Source: Solirubrobacterales bacterium | GTDB lineage: Bacteria; Actinomycetota; Thermoleophilia; Solirubrobacterales; Solirubrobacteraceae | Assembly (NCBI GenBank): GCA_009781575.1 | Contig: WQXW01000006.1 | Coordinates: 1-18,703 of the forward strand | Direction: 5' to 3' | Length of the DNA stretch: 18,703 nucleotides | Part shown: positions 6,060 to 14,287 of the stretch, in pieces | Layout: every line of letters starts with the position of its first letter | Numbering within the stretch: the stretch's first letter is position 1 | Notes under the pieces: model-generated | The model's database searches: none | The model's input: only the letters and a program-made list of their open reading frames with translations | What the model was told of the DNA's origin: nothing | Translations under genes and position numbers: made by a program

Positions 6060-7705
6060 GCCGGCCCACGGCCGCGGCCGGCGCCGCGCTCCCGCTCCGT
6101 GTCGACGTCGCGATCGCCGGCGCCGGCGCCGCCGGGTTGTTTGCCGCGCTGTGCGCGGCGCGCGCGGGGGCCAGCGCCGCGCTCGTGTCGGCCACCCCGC
6201 TGGCCCAGACCGCCAGCTACTGGGCACAGGGCGGGCCCGCCGCCGCGCTCGGGCCCGACGACAGCTTCGAGCTTCATCTGCTGGACACCGAGCGCGCCGG
6301 CCGCGGCGCCGTGCGGCGCGCCGCCGCCGAGGCGCTGGTGCGCGAGGCGCCCGCGCGCGTGCGCGATCTGCAGGAGCTGGGCGTGCGCTTCGACACCGAT
6401 CGCCACGGTCGGTTCGTGCTGGCGCTCGAGGGGGGCCATTCGGTGCGCCGTGTGGTGCACGCCGGCGGCAGCGCCACGGGGCGCCGCGTGGTGCGCGCGC
6501 TGTCCGCGCTGGTCGCCGAGGAGCCGCGCATCGCGGTGCTCGAGGGCGACCGCGCGCGCGCCAGTGGGCTGCTCTCGCGCGACGGGCGCTGCGTGGGGGT
6601 GCGCTGTGCCGACGGCCGCGACGTGCTCGCGCGCGCCACCCTGCTCGCCACCGGCGGCGCCGCCGCGCTCTGGGCCCGCACCACCAACCCCCCCGGATCG
6701 CTCGGCGCCGGCCTGCTGCTGGCGCGCCTGGCGGGCGCCACGCTGGCGGATCTCGAGCTGATGCAGTTCCACCCCACCGCGGTGATCGGCGTGCCCGGCA
6801 GGGAAGGGTTCCTCGTCACCGAGGCGATCCGCGGCGAGGGCGCCACGCTGCACGACGCCTGCGGCGAGCGGTTCGTCGATGAGCTCGCGCCCCGCGACGA
6901 GGTCTCGCGCGCGATCCAGCTGCGCATGCGCCAGACCGGCTCGCGCTCGGTGGGGCTCGACATGCGCGCGATCGACCCCGCGCGCTTCCCCAACGTGGTG
7001 GGCGCGCTGCGCGAGGCCGGGCTCGACCCCGCGCGCGAGCTGGTGCCGGTCGCGCCCGCGGCCCACTACATGGTCGGCGGCGTGCTCACCGACCTGCGCG
7101 GGCGCACCACCCTGCCGGGCCTCTACGCGCTCGGCGAGGCCTCCTGCACCGGGCTGCACGGCGCCAACCGCCTGGCCTCCAACTCGCTGAGCGAGTGCTT
7201 CGTGTTCGGCCGCCGCGCCGCGCTGAGCGCGCTCGATGAGCCCGCCCACGAGGCGGGCCGCGCCGCGCCGGGCCGGCCCGAGCTCACCCCGCCGCTGCCA
7301 GCCGTCGAGCCCTCCACGCGCGGCGCGCTGTGGCGCCACGCCGGCATCGAGCGCAGCGCCACCGGGTTGCGGGAGCTGCTCGAGGACCCCCACCCGCTCG
7401 CCCGCCTGATCGCCCGCTGCGCGCTCATGCGCGAGGAGAGCCGCGGCGTGCACCACCGCACCGAGTTCCCCGCGCCCGATCCCGCGCTCGACCGCCACCA
7501 CCTCGTGGTGGCGCCCCCGGAGCGAGGCGCGGCGATCGCCTGGGAGGAGTGGGCGCCGGGCGCCGGCCCGGGCGCGGCGGGCGCGCCGGGCTCGGCGGGT
7601 TCGTCCGACGCGGCGGGGTCGTCCGACCCGGCGGAGTCGTCGGGCCCGGCGGGGTCGCGCGACTCGGCGGTGTCCTCAGGCCCCGCGGTGCCGTCGGGCT
7701 CGTGA
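6056..7705 (+). CDS. nadB: L-aspartate oxidase
   Basis: NadB oxidises L-aspartate to iminoaspartate using FAD, the first step of de novo NAD synthesis. The 549-residue protein has the FAD-binding GAGAAG (22-27), SYWAQGG, GGHSVRRVVHAGGSATGRRVV, TGGAAALW, ELMQFHPTA, LVTEAIRGEGA, HYMVGGVLTDLRG, and the late FAD-site LHGANRLASNSLSECFVFGRR (about 366-386). The C-terminal helical domain ends with HRTEFP. The last 45 or so residues are a Ser/Gly/Ala/Pro low-complexity tail that the enzyme family does not need. The start is ATG at 6056, overlapping the preceding TGA. The usual partners nadA and nadC are not in the window. The upstream coupled zinc-ribbon genes are unusual neighbours. Confidence 0.94.
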   Translation: MSRPTAAAGAALPLRVDVAIAGAGAAGLFAALCAARAGASAALVSATPLAQTASYWAQGGPAAALGPDDSFELHLLDTERAGRGAVRRAAAEALVREAPARVRDLQELGVRFDTDRHGRFVLALEGGHSVRRVVHAGGSATGRRVVRALSALVAEEPRIAVLEGDRARASGLLSRDGRCVGVRCADGRDVLARATLLATGGAAALWARTTNPPGSLGAGLLLARLAGATLADLELMQFHPTAVIGVPGREGFLVTEAIRGEGATLHDACGERFVDELAPRDEVSRAIQLRMRQTGSRSVGLDMRAIDPARFPNVVGALREAGLDPARELVPVAPAAHYMVGGVLTDLRGRTTLPGLYALGEASCTGLHGANRLASNSLSECFVFGRRAALSALDEPAHEAGRAAPGRPELTPPLPAVEPSTRGALWRHAGIERSATGLRELLEDPHPLARLIARCALMREESRGVHHRTEFPAPDPALDRHHLVVAPPERGAAIAWEEWAPGAGPGAAGAPGSAGSSDAAGSSDPAESSGPAGSRDSAVSSGPAVPSGS

Positions 7706-7828
7706 GGAGCGCGGCGGCGGGCCGTCCTATCGATGGTGCGCCACAGATCGCGGACCACATACCGCGGACGTGCATCGCACCGGTCCTTTCGCACGGCGAT
7801 CGTGTTAGGGCAAGGACAAGAGGCCACG

Positions 7829-8260
7829 ATGTACCAGTTCAGCAGAGCGATCTACCGGGAGCTCGCTCCCTTCATCGTCTCTCCGGGGCGCTGCACGGAG
7901 GGACCGGGTCCGCATACAAAGGTGCTGCGGGCCTGCGAGGCCGCGGTGCGCCGGCTGGCGACCGACCGGCACTACTTCGCGCGCCCCGCGCGCACGCTGT
8001 TCGGGGACATACGGATCTACTTCCCCATGAGCGCGCAACGGCGCGCATATGACGTGGTGACTCGCTACATGGAGCTCGCGCAGCGCTATCTGGACGCCAA
8101 TCCGGTCGCCGCGCACGACGCGATGAACGGCGGGCCGATGCGGTGCCGCGCCACCACGCGCAAGGGCGACGCGTGCCAGCGGGTGCCGCTGCCCCACAAC
8201 GGATACTGCCCCTCCCACCAGCACCTCGCCGACACCGAGGATCGCGAGCTGGCCGCCTGA
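7829..8260 (+). CDS. Small protein with C-terminal Cys/His zinc-type motif
   Basis: This is a 143-residue protein of unknown function. The first 100 residues are helical, without a recognised domain. The end carries RCRATTRKGDACQRVPLPHNGYCPSHQ, with C106-x9-C116-x10-C127-x2-H130. This short motif (C-R-A-T-T-x-K-G...C...Y-C-x-x-H) recurs in small bacterial and phage proteins and probably binds zinc. The start ATG at 7829 has AAGAGG 5 bases upstream. The longer frame from 7733 lacks a ribosome site. It has its own 123-bp upstream region and is followed by a strong GC hairpin, so it is probably monocistronic. A nucleic-acid-binding role is a guess. Confidence 0.75.
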   Translation: MYQFSRAIYRELAPFIVSPGRCTEGPGPHTKVLRACEAAVRRLATDRHYFARPARTLFGDIRIYFPMSAQRRAYDVVTRYMELAQRYLDANPVAAHDAMNGGPMRCRATTRKGDACQRVPLPHNGYCPSHQHLADTEDRELAA

Positions 8261-8272
8261 CACGCGGCGCCG

Positions 8273-8303
8273 GCCGCCCCGGGGCATGCTCCCCGCGGGC
8301 GGC
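8273..8303 (+). terminator. GC-rich hairpin, possible terminator
   Basis: The arms GCCGCCC (8273-8279) and GGGCGGC (8297-8303) enclose GGGG...CCCC (8281-8284 and 8291-8294). The hairpin starts 12 bases after the stop at 8258-8260. No T-tract follows, so it is not a classic intrinsic terminator. It ends 6 bases before the hyuA -10 candidate. Confidence 0.4.
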
Positions 8304-8309
8304 GGGGCA

Positions 8310-8315
8310 TAGGCT
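8310..8315 (+). promoter_or_regulatory. Candidate -10 element for leaderless hyuA mRNA
   Basis: TAGGCT lies 6 bases before GTG 8322, and no Shine-Dalgarno sequence is present. The geometry fits leaderless initiation. Inferred. Confidence 0.4.
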
Positions 8316-8321
8316 CCGGGC

Positions 8322-10364
8322 GTGCTGCTCGGAGTGGACGTGGGCGGGACCTTCACCGACGCGGTGTGCATCGCGCGCGACGGCGCAGTGCATTCCGCCA
8401 AGGTACCCAGCACCCCCCGCGAGGAGGCGCGCGGCGTGCTGGGTGCGATCGAGCAGGTGCTCGCGCGCGCGGGCGGCGAGCCGGAGGAGCTCGAGCGCTT
8501 CTCGCACGGCACCACCGTGGCCACCAACGCGCTGCTCGAGGGCCGCACCGCGCGCACCGCGTTCGTGGCCAGCGAGGGCTTCACCGACCTGATCGAGCTG
8601 GGCCGCCAGGCGCGCCCGGAGCTCTACCGACTCTGCCGGGCCGGGCCCGCGCCGCTGACCCCGCCGCAGCGGCGCTTCGGCGCGCGGGAGCGGATGTCCC
8701 CGCAGGGGCCGTTGCGCGCCCTGGAGGAGCACGCGGCGCGGGCGCTGGTCGCGCGGGTCGCCGCGGCGGAGCCGCAGGCGGTGGCGGTGGCGCTGCTCCA
8801 CTCCTACGCCCACCCGGCCCACGAGCGCCTGCTCGGCGCGCTGCTGGCGGAGCACCTCCCGCAGGTCCACCTCTCGCTCTCGCACGAGCTGGTGGGCACC
8901 TTCCGCGAGTACGAGCGCGCGGCCAGCACGGAGCTCGACGCCGCGCTGTCGCCCGCGCTGGCCGGCTACCTGCGCGAGCTGCGCACCGCGGCCGCCGCGC
9001 GGGGGCTCGTGGAGCCCCAGGTGATGCAGTCCTCCGGCGGGCTGATCTCCGCGGGCGAGGCCGCGCGCCACGCGGCGCTCACGGTGCTGTCGGGACCGGC
9101 CGGCGGCGTGGGCGGGGCGCTGCTCGTGTCGGAGCTGGCGGGCGAGCGCGACGTGCTGTGCTTCGACATGGGCGGCACCTCGTGCGACGTCTGCCTGATC
9201 GACTCCGGCCGCGTCACCGAGACGGCCGCGCGCTCGGTGGCCGGCCGGCCGCTGGCGCTGCCCGCGCTCGACATCCACACGGTCGGCGCCGGCGGGGGCT
9301 CGGTGGCGTGGCGCGACGCGGGCGGCGCGCTGCGCGTGGGGCCGCGCTCGGCGGGCGCCCAGCCGGGCCCGGCCTGCTACGGGCGGGGCGGCGAGCAGCC
9401 GACCGTGACCGACGCCAACCTGCTGCTGGGACGCCTGCCGCTCGACGCCCCGCTCGCCGGGGGGTTGCGCCTCGACCTGCGCGCCGCCGAGGCGGCCGTG
9501 GGGCGGCTCGCCGCCGCGCTCGAGCTGGACCTGTTGCGCTGCGCGGAGGGGATCGTGCGCGTGGCGGAGGCCGAGATGGTGCGGGCCCTGCGCGTGATGA
9601 GCGTGGAGCGGGGCATCGACCCCCGCGGCTGCGCGCTCATGCCCTTCGGCGGAGCCGGTCCGTTGCACGCGGCCGCGCTGGCGCGCGAGCTCGGCATGCG
9701 CACCATCCTCTGCCCGCGCGCCTCGGGGGTGCTCTCCGCGCTGGGCCTCGCCGCGGCGGCGCCCCGGCGCGACGTGGCGCGCACCGTGATGCTCGCCGGC
9801 GCCGCGCTGGAGCCGGCGCAGCTGGAGCGCGAGCGCCGCGCGTTGATCGAGCACGCGCTCGGCGAGCTCGGGGAGGCCGGCGGCGAGGCGGCGCGCGTGC
9901 GGGTGCGCCACGAGCTGCGCTACCGCGGGCAGTCGTTCGAGCTGCCGGTCGAGGAGGAGGTCGACCCGGCGCACGGCCGGGCGGCGCGCGGCGGGCTGGC
10001 AAGCGGCGGGCTCACGCCCAACCAGCTCACGCGCGCGTTCGCGGAGGCGCACGAGGCGCGCTACGGCTTCGGCGGGGAGCGCGCGGGGGTGGAACTCGTC
10101 ACGATGCGCGTGTCGGCGTGGGGCCAGGCGGGCACGATGCGGTTGCGCGGCCACACCGCCGGCAGTCCCTCCCGCGGCGCACAGGAGGTGATCCTCGACG
10201 GCGAGCGCCGGCGGGCGGCGCTCTGGCGGGGCGAGCTGCAGGCGGGCACGACCGTGCGGGGCCCCGCGCTGTGCGCGTTCCCGGAGTCGACGCTGCTGGT
10301 GGCGCCGGGGTGGACGGGCGAGGTCAACGCGCAGGGCACCGTGCGGTTGGAGGCGGTTGGATGA
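8322..10364 (+). CDS. hyuA: Hydantoinase/oxoprolinase subunit A (HyuA family)
   Basis: This is the ATP-binding subunit of the ATP-dependent hydantoinase / 5-oxoprolinase / acetone carboxylase family. These enzymes phosphorylate a cyclic amide or ketone to drive hydrolysis or carboxylation. The 680-residue protein has the phosphate-binding [11 protein letters not shown] at the extreme N-terminus, [13 protein letters not shown] (about 62-74), [46 protein letters not shown], the second actin-fold phosphate loop [11 protein letters not shown] (about 282-292), [38 protein letters not shown] and [11 protein letters not shown]. The length is normal. Its TGA overlaps the ATG of the B subunit (ATGA). 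No transporter, racemase or carbamoylase lies nearby, so the substrate is open. N-methylhydantoin, hydantoin and 5-oxoproline are all possible. The symbol is a family name. Confidence 0.92.
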   Translation: [680 protein letters not shown]

Positions 10365-11881
10365 GGCCGCGGGGCGCGGTGCGGCGGGGCGCGCTCGACC
10401 CGATCGAGCTGCAGGTGCTGACCGGCGCGTTGCGCGCGTGCGTGGAGGAGATGGGCGCGGCGCTGATCCGCGCGGCGCACTCGGCCAACATCAAGGAGCG
10501 CCGCGACTGCTCCACCGCGCTGTTCGACGGCGCGGGCGAGATGGTGATGCAGGCCGAGCACATACCGGTGCACCTGGGCTCGATGCCGGACGCGGTGGCG
10601 GCGGTGCTGGGCGAGCGCCACGCGCGCGGGCGCGCGTGGATCCTCAACGACCCCTTCGCGGGCGGCACGCACCTGCCGGACATCACGGTGATCACCCCGA
10701 TCTTCGCGGGCGAGCGCGGGGAGCTGCTGGGCTTCGCCGCCAGCCGCGCGCACCACGCGGACGTGGGCGGGCGCATCCCGGGATCGATGCCCGCCGACAG
10801 CACCCGCCTGGAGGAGGAGGGCGTGGTGATCTCGCCGCGCCCATTGACCGAGCGGGCGCTGCGCGAGCTGGTCGCGCGCATGCGCCAGCCGGAGGAGCGC
10901 CGGGCCGACCTGCGCGCGCAGCTGGCGGCCAACCGCATCGGCGCGCGGCGGCTCGAGCAGCTGGGCGCCCGCCTCGGCGTGGAGCGCCTGCACGAGGGGA
11001 CCGCGGCGGTGCTGGACTACGCGGAGCGGCGCACGCGCGCCTCGCTGGTCGCGCTCGGCGGGGGCGAGCGCCGCGCGGAGGACGTGCTGGAGGCGCCGGA
11101 GGGCGACCTGGTGCTGCGCCTGCGCGCCACCGTGCGCGACGGGCGGCTGCTGCTGGACTTCGCCGGCTCCGCGGCCCAGCACGAGGGCAACCTCAACTGC
11201 CCCCTCTCGGTCACGCGCGCCGCCTGCGCGTTCGCACTGCGCGTGCTCACCGACCCCGACATCCCGCCCTCCGCCGGCGCGCACCGCCCGCTGGAGGTGC
11301 GCGCGCCGCAGGGCTCGCTGCTCAACGCGCGCGCCGGGGCCGCGGTGGTGGCGGGCAACGTGGAGACCTCCTCGCGCGTGGCCGATCTGGTGCTGAGCGC
11401 GTTCGGCCGCGCGCAGGGCCAGGGCACGATGAACAACCTCACGCTGGGCGACCGCGACTTCACCTACTACGAGACGATCGGCGGCGGCCAGGGCGCGTGC
11501 GAGCACGCCGACGGCCCGAGCGCGGTGCACGTGGCGATGAGCAACACACTCAACACGCCGATCGAGGCGCTCGAGCGCGAATTCCCGCTGCGCGTGCGCC
11601 GCTACGAGGTGCGCCGCGGCTCGGGCGGGAGCGCCGCGCACCGCGGCGGCGACGGCGTGGTGCGCGAGCTGGAGGCGCTCTCGCCGATGACCTACTCGCT
11701 CATCACCGAGCGCCGCCGCCACTCCCCGCGCGGCGCGCAGGGCGGCGGGCCGGGCCGCCCGGGGCGCAACCTGCTCGACGAGGCAGAGCTCCCGGCCAAG
11801 AGCACCGGCGAGCTCCGCGCGGGCGATGTGCTGCGCATCGAAACCCCCGGCGGCGGAGGCTTCGGCCGTGATCGAGCATGA
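10361..11881 (+). CDS. hyuB: Hydantoinase/oxoprolinase subunit B (HyuB family)
   Basis: This is the catalytic/structural partner of HyuA in ATP-dependent hydantoinase-type enzymes. The 506-residue protein carries [128 protein letters not shown] and [18 protein letters not shown], in the family order. It is a little shorter than many HyuB proteins (about 520-590) but has both ends. The ATG at 10361 overlaps the hyuA stop, so the pair is coupled and presumably made in equal amounts. The stop TGA (11879-11881) runs into a 14-bp palindrome, followed by repeat copy B. Confidence 0.92.
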
Positions 11882-11894
11882 AAATGCGCATTTT
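11881..11894. repeat. 14-bp perfect palindrome at the end of hyuB
   Basis: AAAATGCGCATTTT is an exact palindrome touching the hyuB stop codon, and is AT-rich in a GC-rich setting. It could be the stem of an RNA hairpin or a protein site. Its right end lies where homology between repeat copies B and C begins to fade. Confidence 0.6.
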
Positions 11895-12045
11895 GCGGGA
11901 AACTGGCCGCGCCGTCGAACACATCTGTCTGAGGAGCCGTTGGGGGATTCGAAAAGAGGATTCGTTCCGCGCGGAACCAATCCTTAAAACAAAAAACGGA
12001 ACGGACGCTGCTCGGAAGCTCGACCGGCACCGCAGGAGCGCGCGC
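11893..12045 (-). repeat. Intergenic palindromic repeat, copy B (inverted orientation)
   Basis: The core TTCCGCGCGGAA is at 11965-11976, with GGATT (11958-11962) and AATCC (11979-11983). The outer ends GCCGTCGA (11911-11918) and TCGACCGGC (12020-12028) mirror those of copy C. Read on the minus strand, it aligns with copy C along its whole length. Shared blocks include GGTCGAGC-TCCGAGCAGCG, the TTTTTTGTTTT tract, CCCAACGG, CTCAGACAG, TGTGTTCGAC and a distal CCCGCAAAA. It fills most of 11882-12060 between hyuB and the DUF1802 gene. I see no coding region there. Confidence 0.85.
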
Positions 12046-12090
12046 CGACCGCCGCACCCGCGTACTGAAACCCCGCAATTTGCAGGCGAT

Positions 12091-12119
12091 TTGGGATTTT
12101 CGCCCGGATTTCGTATCTT
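12091..12119 (+). promoter_or_regulatory. Candidate promoter for the DUF1802 gene
   Basis: TTGGGA (12091-12096) and TATCTT (12114-12119) are separated by 17 bases. They lie in an AT-richer pocket about 80 bases before the ATG at 12200. The 5' leader would be about 75 bases with no clear Shine-Dalgarno sequence. Inferred from consensus resemblance. Confidence 0.45.
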
Positions 12120-12199
12120 TAACACCCGGCCCCGCCCAGGTGTGCTTCAGGGCGGATGTGCCTCCCCCGCAGTTGATCCCGAACCCCCCAAGCTCCGCC

Positions 12200-12832
12200 A
12201 TGCCAATTGCCCTCAAGGAATGGGCCGTCACCGTCCGCGCCCTCGCCGAAGGCGAGCAGCTGCTCACGCTGCGCAAGGGCGGCATCCGCGAGCCCGAGAA
12301 GCACTTCATGCTGGACCACGAGCGCTTCTTCCTCTACCCCACCTTCGACCACCAGAGCAACGACCTGGTGCGCGAGTCGCATCGCCCGGAGCTGCGGCGC
12401 GCGCTGGAAGAAGGGGTGTGGAGCGACGGCGAGCCCCCGCTGCAGGCGCTCGCCTCGCCGGTCGGCCTCCCCTCGCCCGACCGCGTGCGGATCCGCGCGT
12501 GGGCCGAAGTGGCCGGCCACTTCACGATCACCGACCCCCGCGCGGTGGACGCGCTGTCGCCGTTCTACGTGTGGACCACCGACTACGCCGAGAAGCGCCT
12601 CGCGTGGAAGCGGCGCCATCCGCTGCACGTGCTGCTGCTGCGCACCTACCGGATCCCGCGCCCGGTGACGGTGAAGGTCAAGGACGAGTACCACGGCTGC
12701 CACTCCTGGGTGGAGATCCAGCGCGAACTGCCCTTCGAGGGCACGCCGGTGCTCTCCGACGACGAGTTCGAGCGCGCCTCCGAGGAGATCCAGGCGATCA
12801 CCCGCGAGGCGGGACAGCCGATCCTGGTCTGA
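12200..12832 (+). CDS. DUF1802 family protein
   Basis: This is a 210-residue protein of the DUF1802 family, whose function is unknown. The recognisable start is [36 protein letters not shown], followed by [17 protein letters not shown], then a central region with [22 protein letters not shown] and [25 protein letters not shown], and a C-terminal [14 protein letters not shown]. The conserved N-terminus fixes the start at ATG 12200, although no ribosome site is visible. The frame is open further upstream to 12080, but that part is promoter sequence. The 3' end overlaps the convergent mec gene by 35 bp. No functional link to its neighbours can be claimed. Confidence 0.85.
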   Translation: MPIALKEWAVTVRALAEGEQLLTLRKGGIREPEKHFMLDHERFFLYPTFDHQSNDLVRESHRPELRRALEEGVWSDGEPPLQALASPVGLPSPDRVRIRAWAEVAGHFTITDPRAVDALSPFYVWTTDYAEKRLAWKRRHPLHVLLLRTYRIPRPVTVKVKDEYHGCHSWVEIQRELPFEGTPVLSDDEFERASEEIQAITREAGQPILV

Positions 12833-13280
12833 GCTCGACCTCGCTGACGGCGCCGCCGTCGATCAGGTAGGAGCGCACCCCCGGCGAGCCGGGATCGGCG
12901 AGCCCCACGATCACCCACTCCACGCCGGGCCAGTGGGCGGCGAAGTTGATGTCGGTCTGCGACGGGCGCGGCGCGGTGCGCGTGTGCGAGTGGTAGATCG
13001 CGCCCAGCTCGAGGCCGTCGCGCTCGATCGCCTCGATCAGTTTCAGCACCTCCAGGCCGTCGATCTCGAAGCGCAGCGGGCTGGCGGCGGTGTTGCGCGC
13101 GCGGTGCACGCGCACCGCGCGGGACGGCCCGCCGGGCGCCGCGCCGGGCTCCGGCCCGCCGGGCGCCGGCCCGCCGGGCGCCGCCCCCGGCTCCGAGGCG
13201 ATCACCCCGCAGCACTCGTTGGGGGCCTCCTGGAGCGCGTGCGCGATCAGCTGCTGGAGCAGGTCCGGCGCGATCAGCAT
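12798..13280 (-). CDS. mec: JAMM/MPN metalloprotease, CysO-cysteine hydrolase (Mec-like)
   Basis: This is a zinc-dependent JAMM-fold peptidase of 160 residues. The metal and catalytic set is complete: E22 (NECCG), H97-x-H99 and D110 (HSHTRTAPRPSQTD, H-x-H-x10-D). In Mycobacterium tuberculosis, Mec releases cysteine from CysO-cysteine and is encoded with cysO and cysM. Here it follows cysM by 25 bases on the same strand, with cysO about 3 kb away, which supports that role. Residues 29-53 form a Gly/Pro/Ala low-complexity insertion (GAAPGGP-type units) between the Glu motif and the rest of the fold. The start is ATG at 13278-13280, with no strong ribosome site. The 3' end overlaps the DUF1802 gene tail to tail. 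Confidence 0.87.
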   Translation of the reverse strand: MLIAPDLLQQLIAHALQEAPNECCGVIASEPGAAPGGPAPGGPEPGAAPGGPSRAVRVHRARNTAASPLRFEIDGLEVLKLIEAIERDGLELGAIYHSHTRTAPRPSQTDINFAAHWPGVEWVIVGLADPGSPGVRSYLIDGGAVSEVELRPGSAVPPRG

Positions 13281-13305
13281 GGGTGAGCCGAGCGCGCGCG
13301 GGGCG

Positions 13306-14277
13306 CTACCACCACACGGTGGAGTCGAGGTTCTCGATCTCCTGGAGCGGACGGGTGTAGATGCCGCTGGAGAGGTACTTCCAGCCGTCGTCGGCCACGA
13401 TGAACACCACGTTGCCCTCGTCGAGCTCGCCCGCGATGCGCACCGCCACGCGCGCGATCGCGCCGGAGGAGACACCGGCGAAGAGCCCCTCCTCGTCGAG
13501 CAGCTTGCGCGTCCACACGATCGCGTCGCGGTTGGTGACGAAGATCTTGCGGTCCAGCAGCGAGATGTCGATGATCGGCGGGATGAAGCCGTCGTCCAGC
13601 GAGCGCAGCCCCTGCACCGGCTCGCCCTGCATCGGCTCGGCGGCCACGATCTTGACCGCGTCGCCGAACGCCTCCTTCAGGCGGCGGCCGTTGCCCATCA
13701 GTGTGCCGCCGGTGCCGAGGCCGGCCACGAACGCGGACACCTCGTCGAGCTCCTCCAGGATCTCCAGCGCGGTGCCGTGGTAGTGCGCGTTGGGGTTGGC
13801 CACGTTGCCGTACTGGTAGGGCATGTAGTAGGAGGGGTCGCGTTCGCTCATCTCGAGCGCCAGCTCGACCGCGCCGTTGGAGCCCTTGGAGCCCTCCGAG
13901 TAGACGATCTGCGCGCCGTACATCTCGAGCAGCTGCGTGCGCTCGCGCGTGACGTTCTCGGGCATCACCACCTTCAGCGGGTAGCCCTTGCGCGAGCAGA
14001 TCATCGCCAGCGAGATGCCGGTGTTGCCGGAGGTGGGCTCGAGGATCGTGAGGCCGGGCTCGAGCGCGCCCTTCTCCTCGGCGTCGTCGATCAGCGCGCG
14101 CGCCACGCGGTCCTTGACCGAGCCGGTGGGGTTGTGCGACTCGAGCTTGGCCCACACGCGCACGCCGGGCTTGGGCGAGAGGCGTGAGAGCTCGATCAGC
14201 GGCGTGTTGCCGATCGCCTGGACGATGTCGCCGTAGCGACCGCCGCACGGCCTGTTGCGCAGGGGCTCGAGCGCCAT
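13306..14277 (-). CDS. cysM: Cysteine synthase, CysM/O-phosphoserine sulfhydrylase type
   Basis: This is a PLP enzyme that makes cysteine from an activated serine. The 323-residue protein has IGNTPLIELSRLSP, the PLP lysine K55 in NPTGSVKDR, PTSGNTGIS (about 81-89), YGAQIVYSEGSKGS, QYGNVANPNAHYHGT and GLGTGGTLMGNGR. It matches M. tuberculosis CysM over O-acetylserine-type CysK: R225 in QGLRSLDDGFIPPIID aligns with Arg220, linked to O-phosphoserine preference, and it ends with a similar aromatic tail (STVWW). It would then use CysO thiocarboxylate as sulfur donor rather than sulfide. The start is ATG at 14275-14277, next to the conserved N-terminus. TATATT lies 10 bases upstream, so the leader would be very short. 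It leads the cysM-mec operon. Confidence 0.93.
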   Translation of the reverse strand: MALEPLRNRPCGGRYGDIVQAIGNTPLIELSRLSPKPGVRVWAKLESHNPTGSVKDRVARALIDDAEEKGALEPGLTILEPTSGNTGISLAMICSRKGYPLKVVMPENVTRERTQLLEMYGAQIVYSEGSKGSNGAVELALEMSERDPSYYMPYQYGNVANPNAHYHGTALEILEELDEVSAFVAGLGTGGTLMGNGRRLKEAFGDAVKIVAAEPMQGEPVQGLRSLDDGFIPPIIDISLLDRKIFVTNRDAIVWTRKLLDEEGLFAGVSSGAIARVAVRIAGELDEGNVVFIVADDGWKYLSSGIYTRPLQEIENLDSTVWW

Positions 14278-14287
14278 TACTTCACGA

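Noticed and set aside
3590..7705. A single 1371-codon open frame on the plus strand
   Set aside because: Only the part from 6056 (nadB) is a gene. The rest is an Arg/Pro/Ala-rich frame antisense to murI and out of frame with the glycosyltransferase and zinc-ribbon genes. Stop-free frames are expected at this GC content.
7872..10154. 760-codon minus-strand frame opposite hyuA
   Set aside because: His/Arg/Ala-rich antisense shadow without motifs. The opposite strand is clearly coding.
8366..10360. Long open frame overlapping hyuA in another frame
   Set aside because: Arg/Gly/Ala-rich shadow. The hyuA frame has all family motifs. The same frame becomes real only from the hyuB ATG at 10361.
11878..12870. 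330-codon plus-strand frame starting at the hyuB stop
   Set aside because: It runs through the palindromic repeat and out of frame through the DUF1802 gene, with no family motif and Arg-rich composition.
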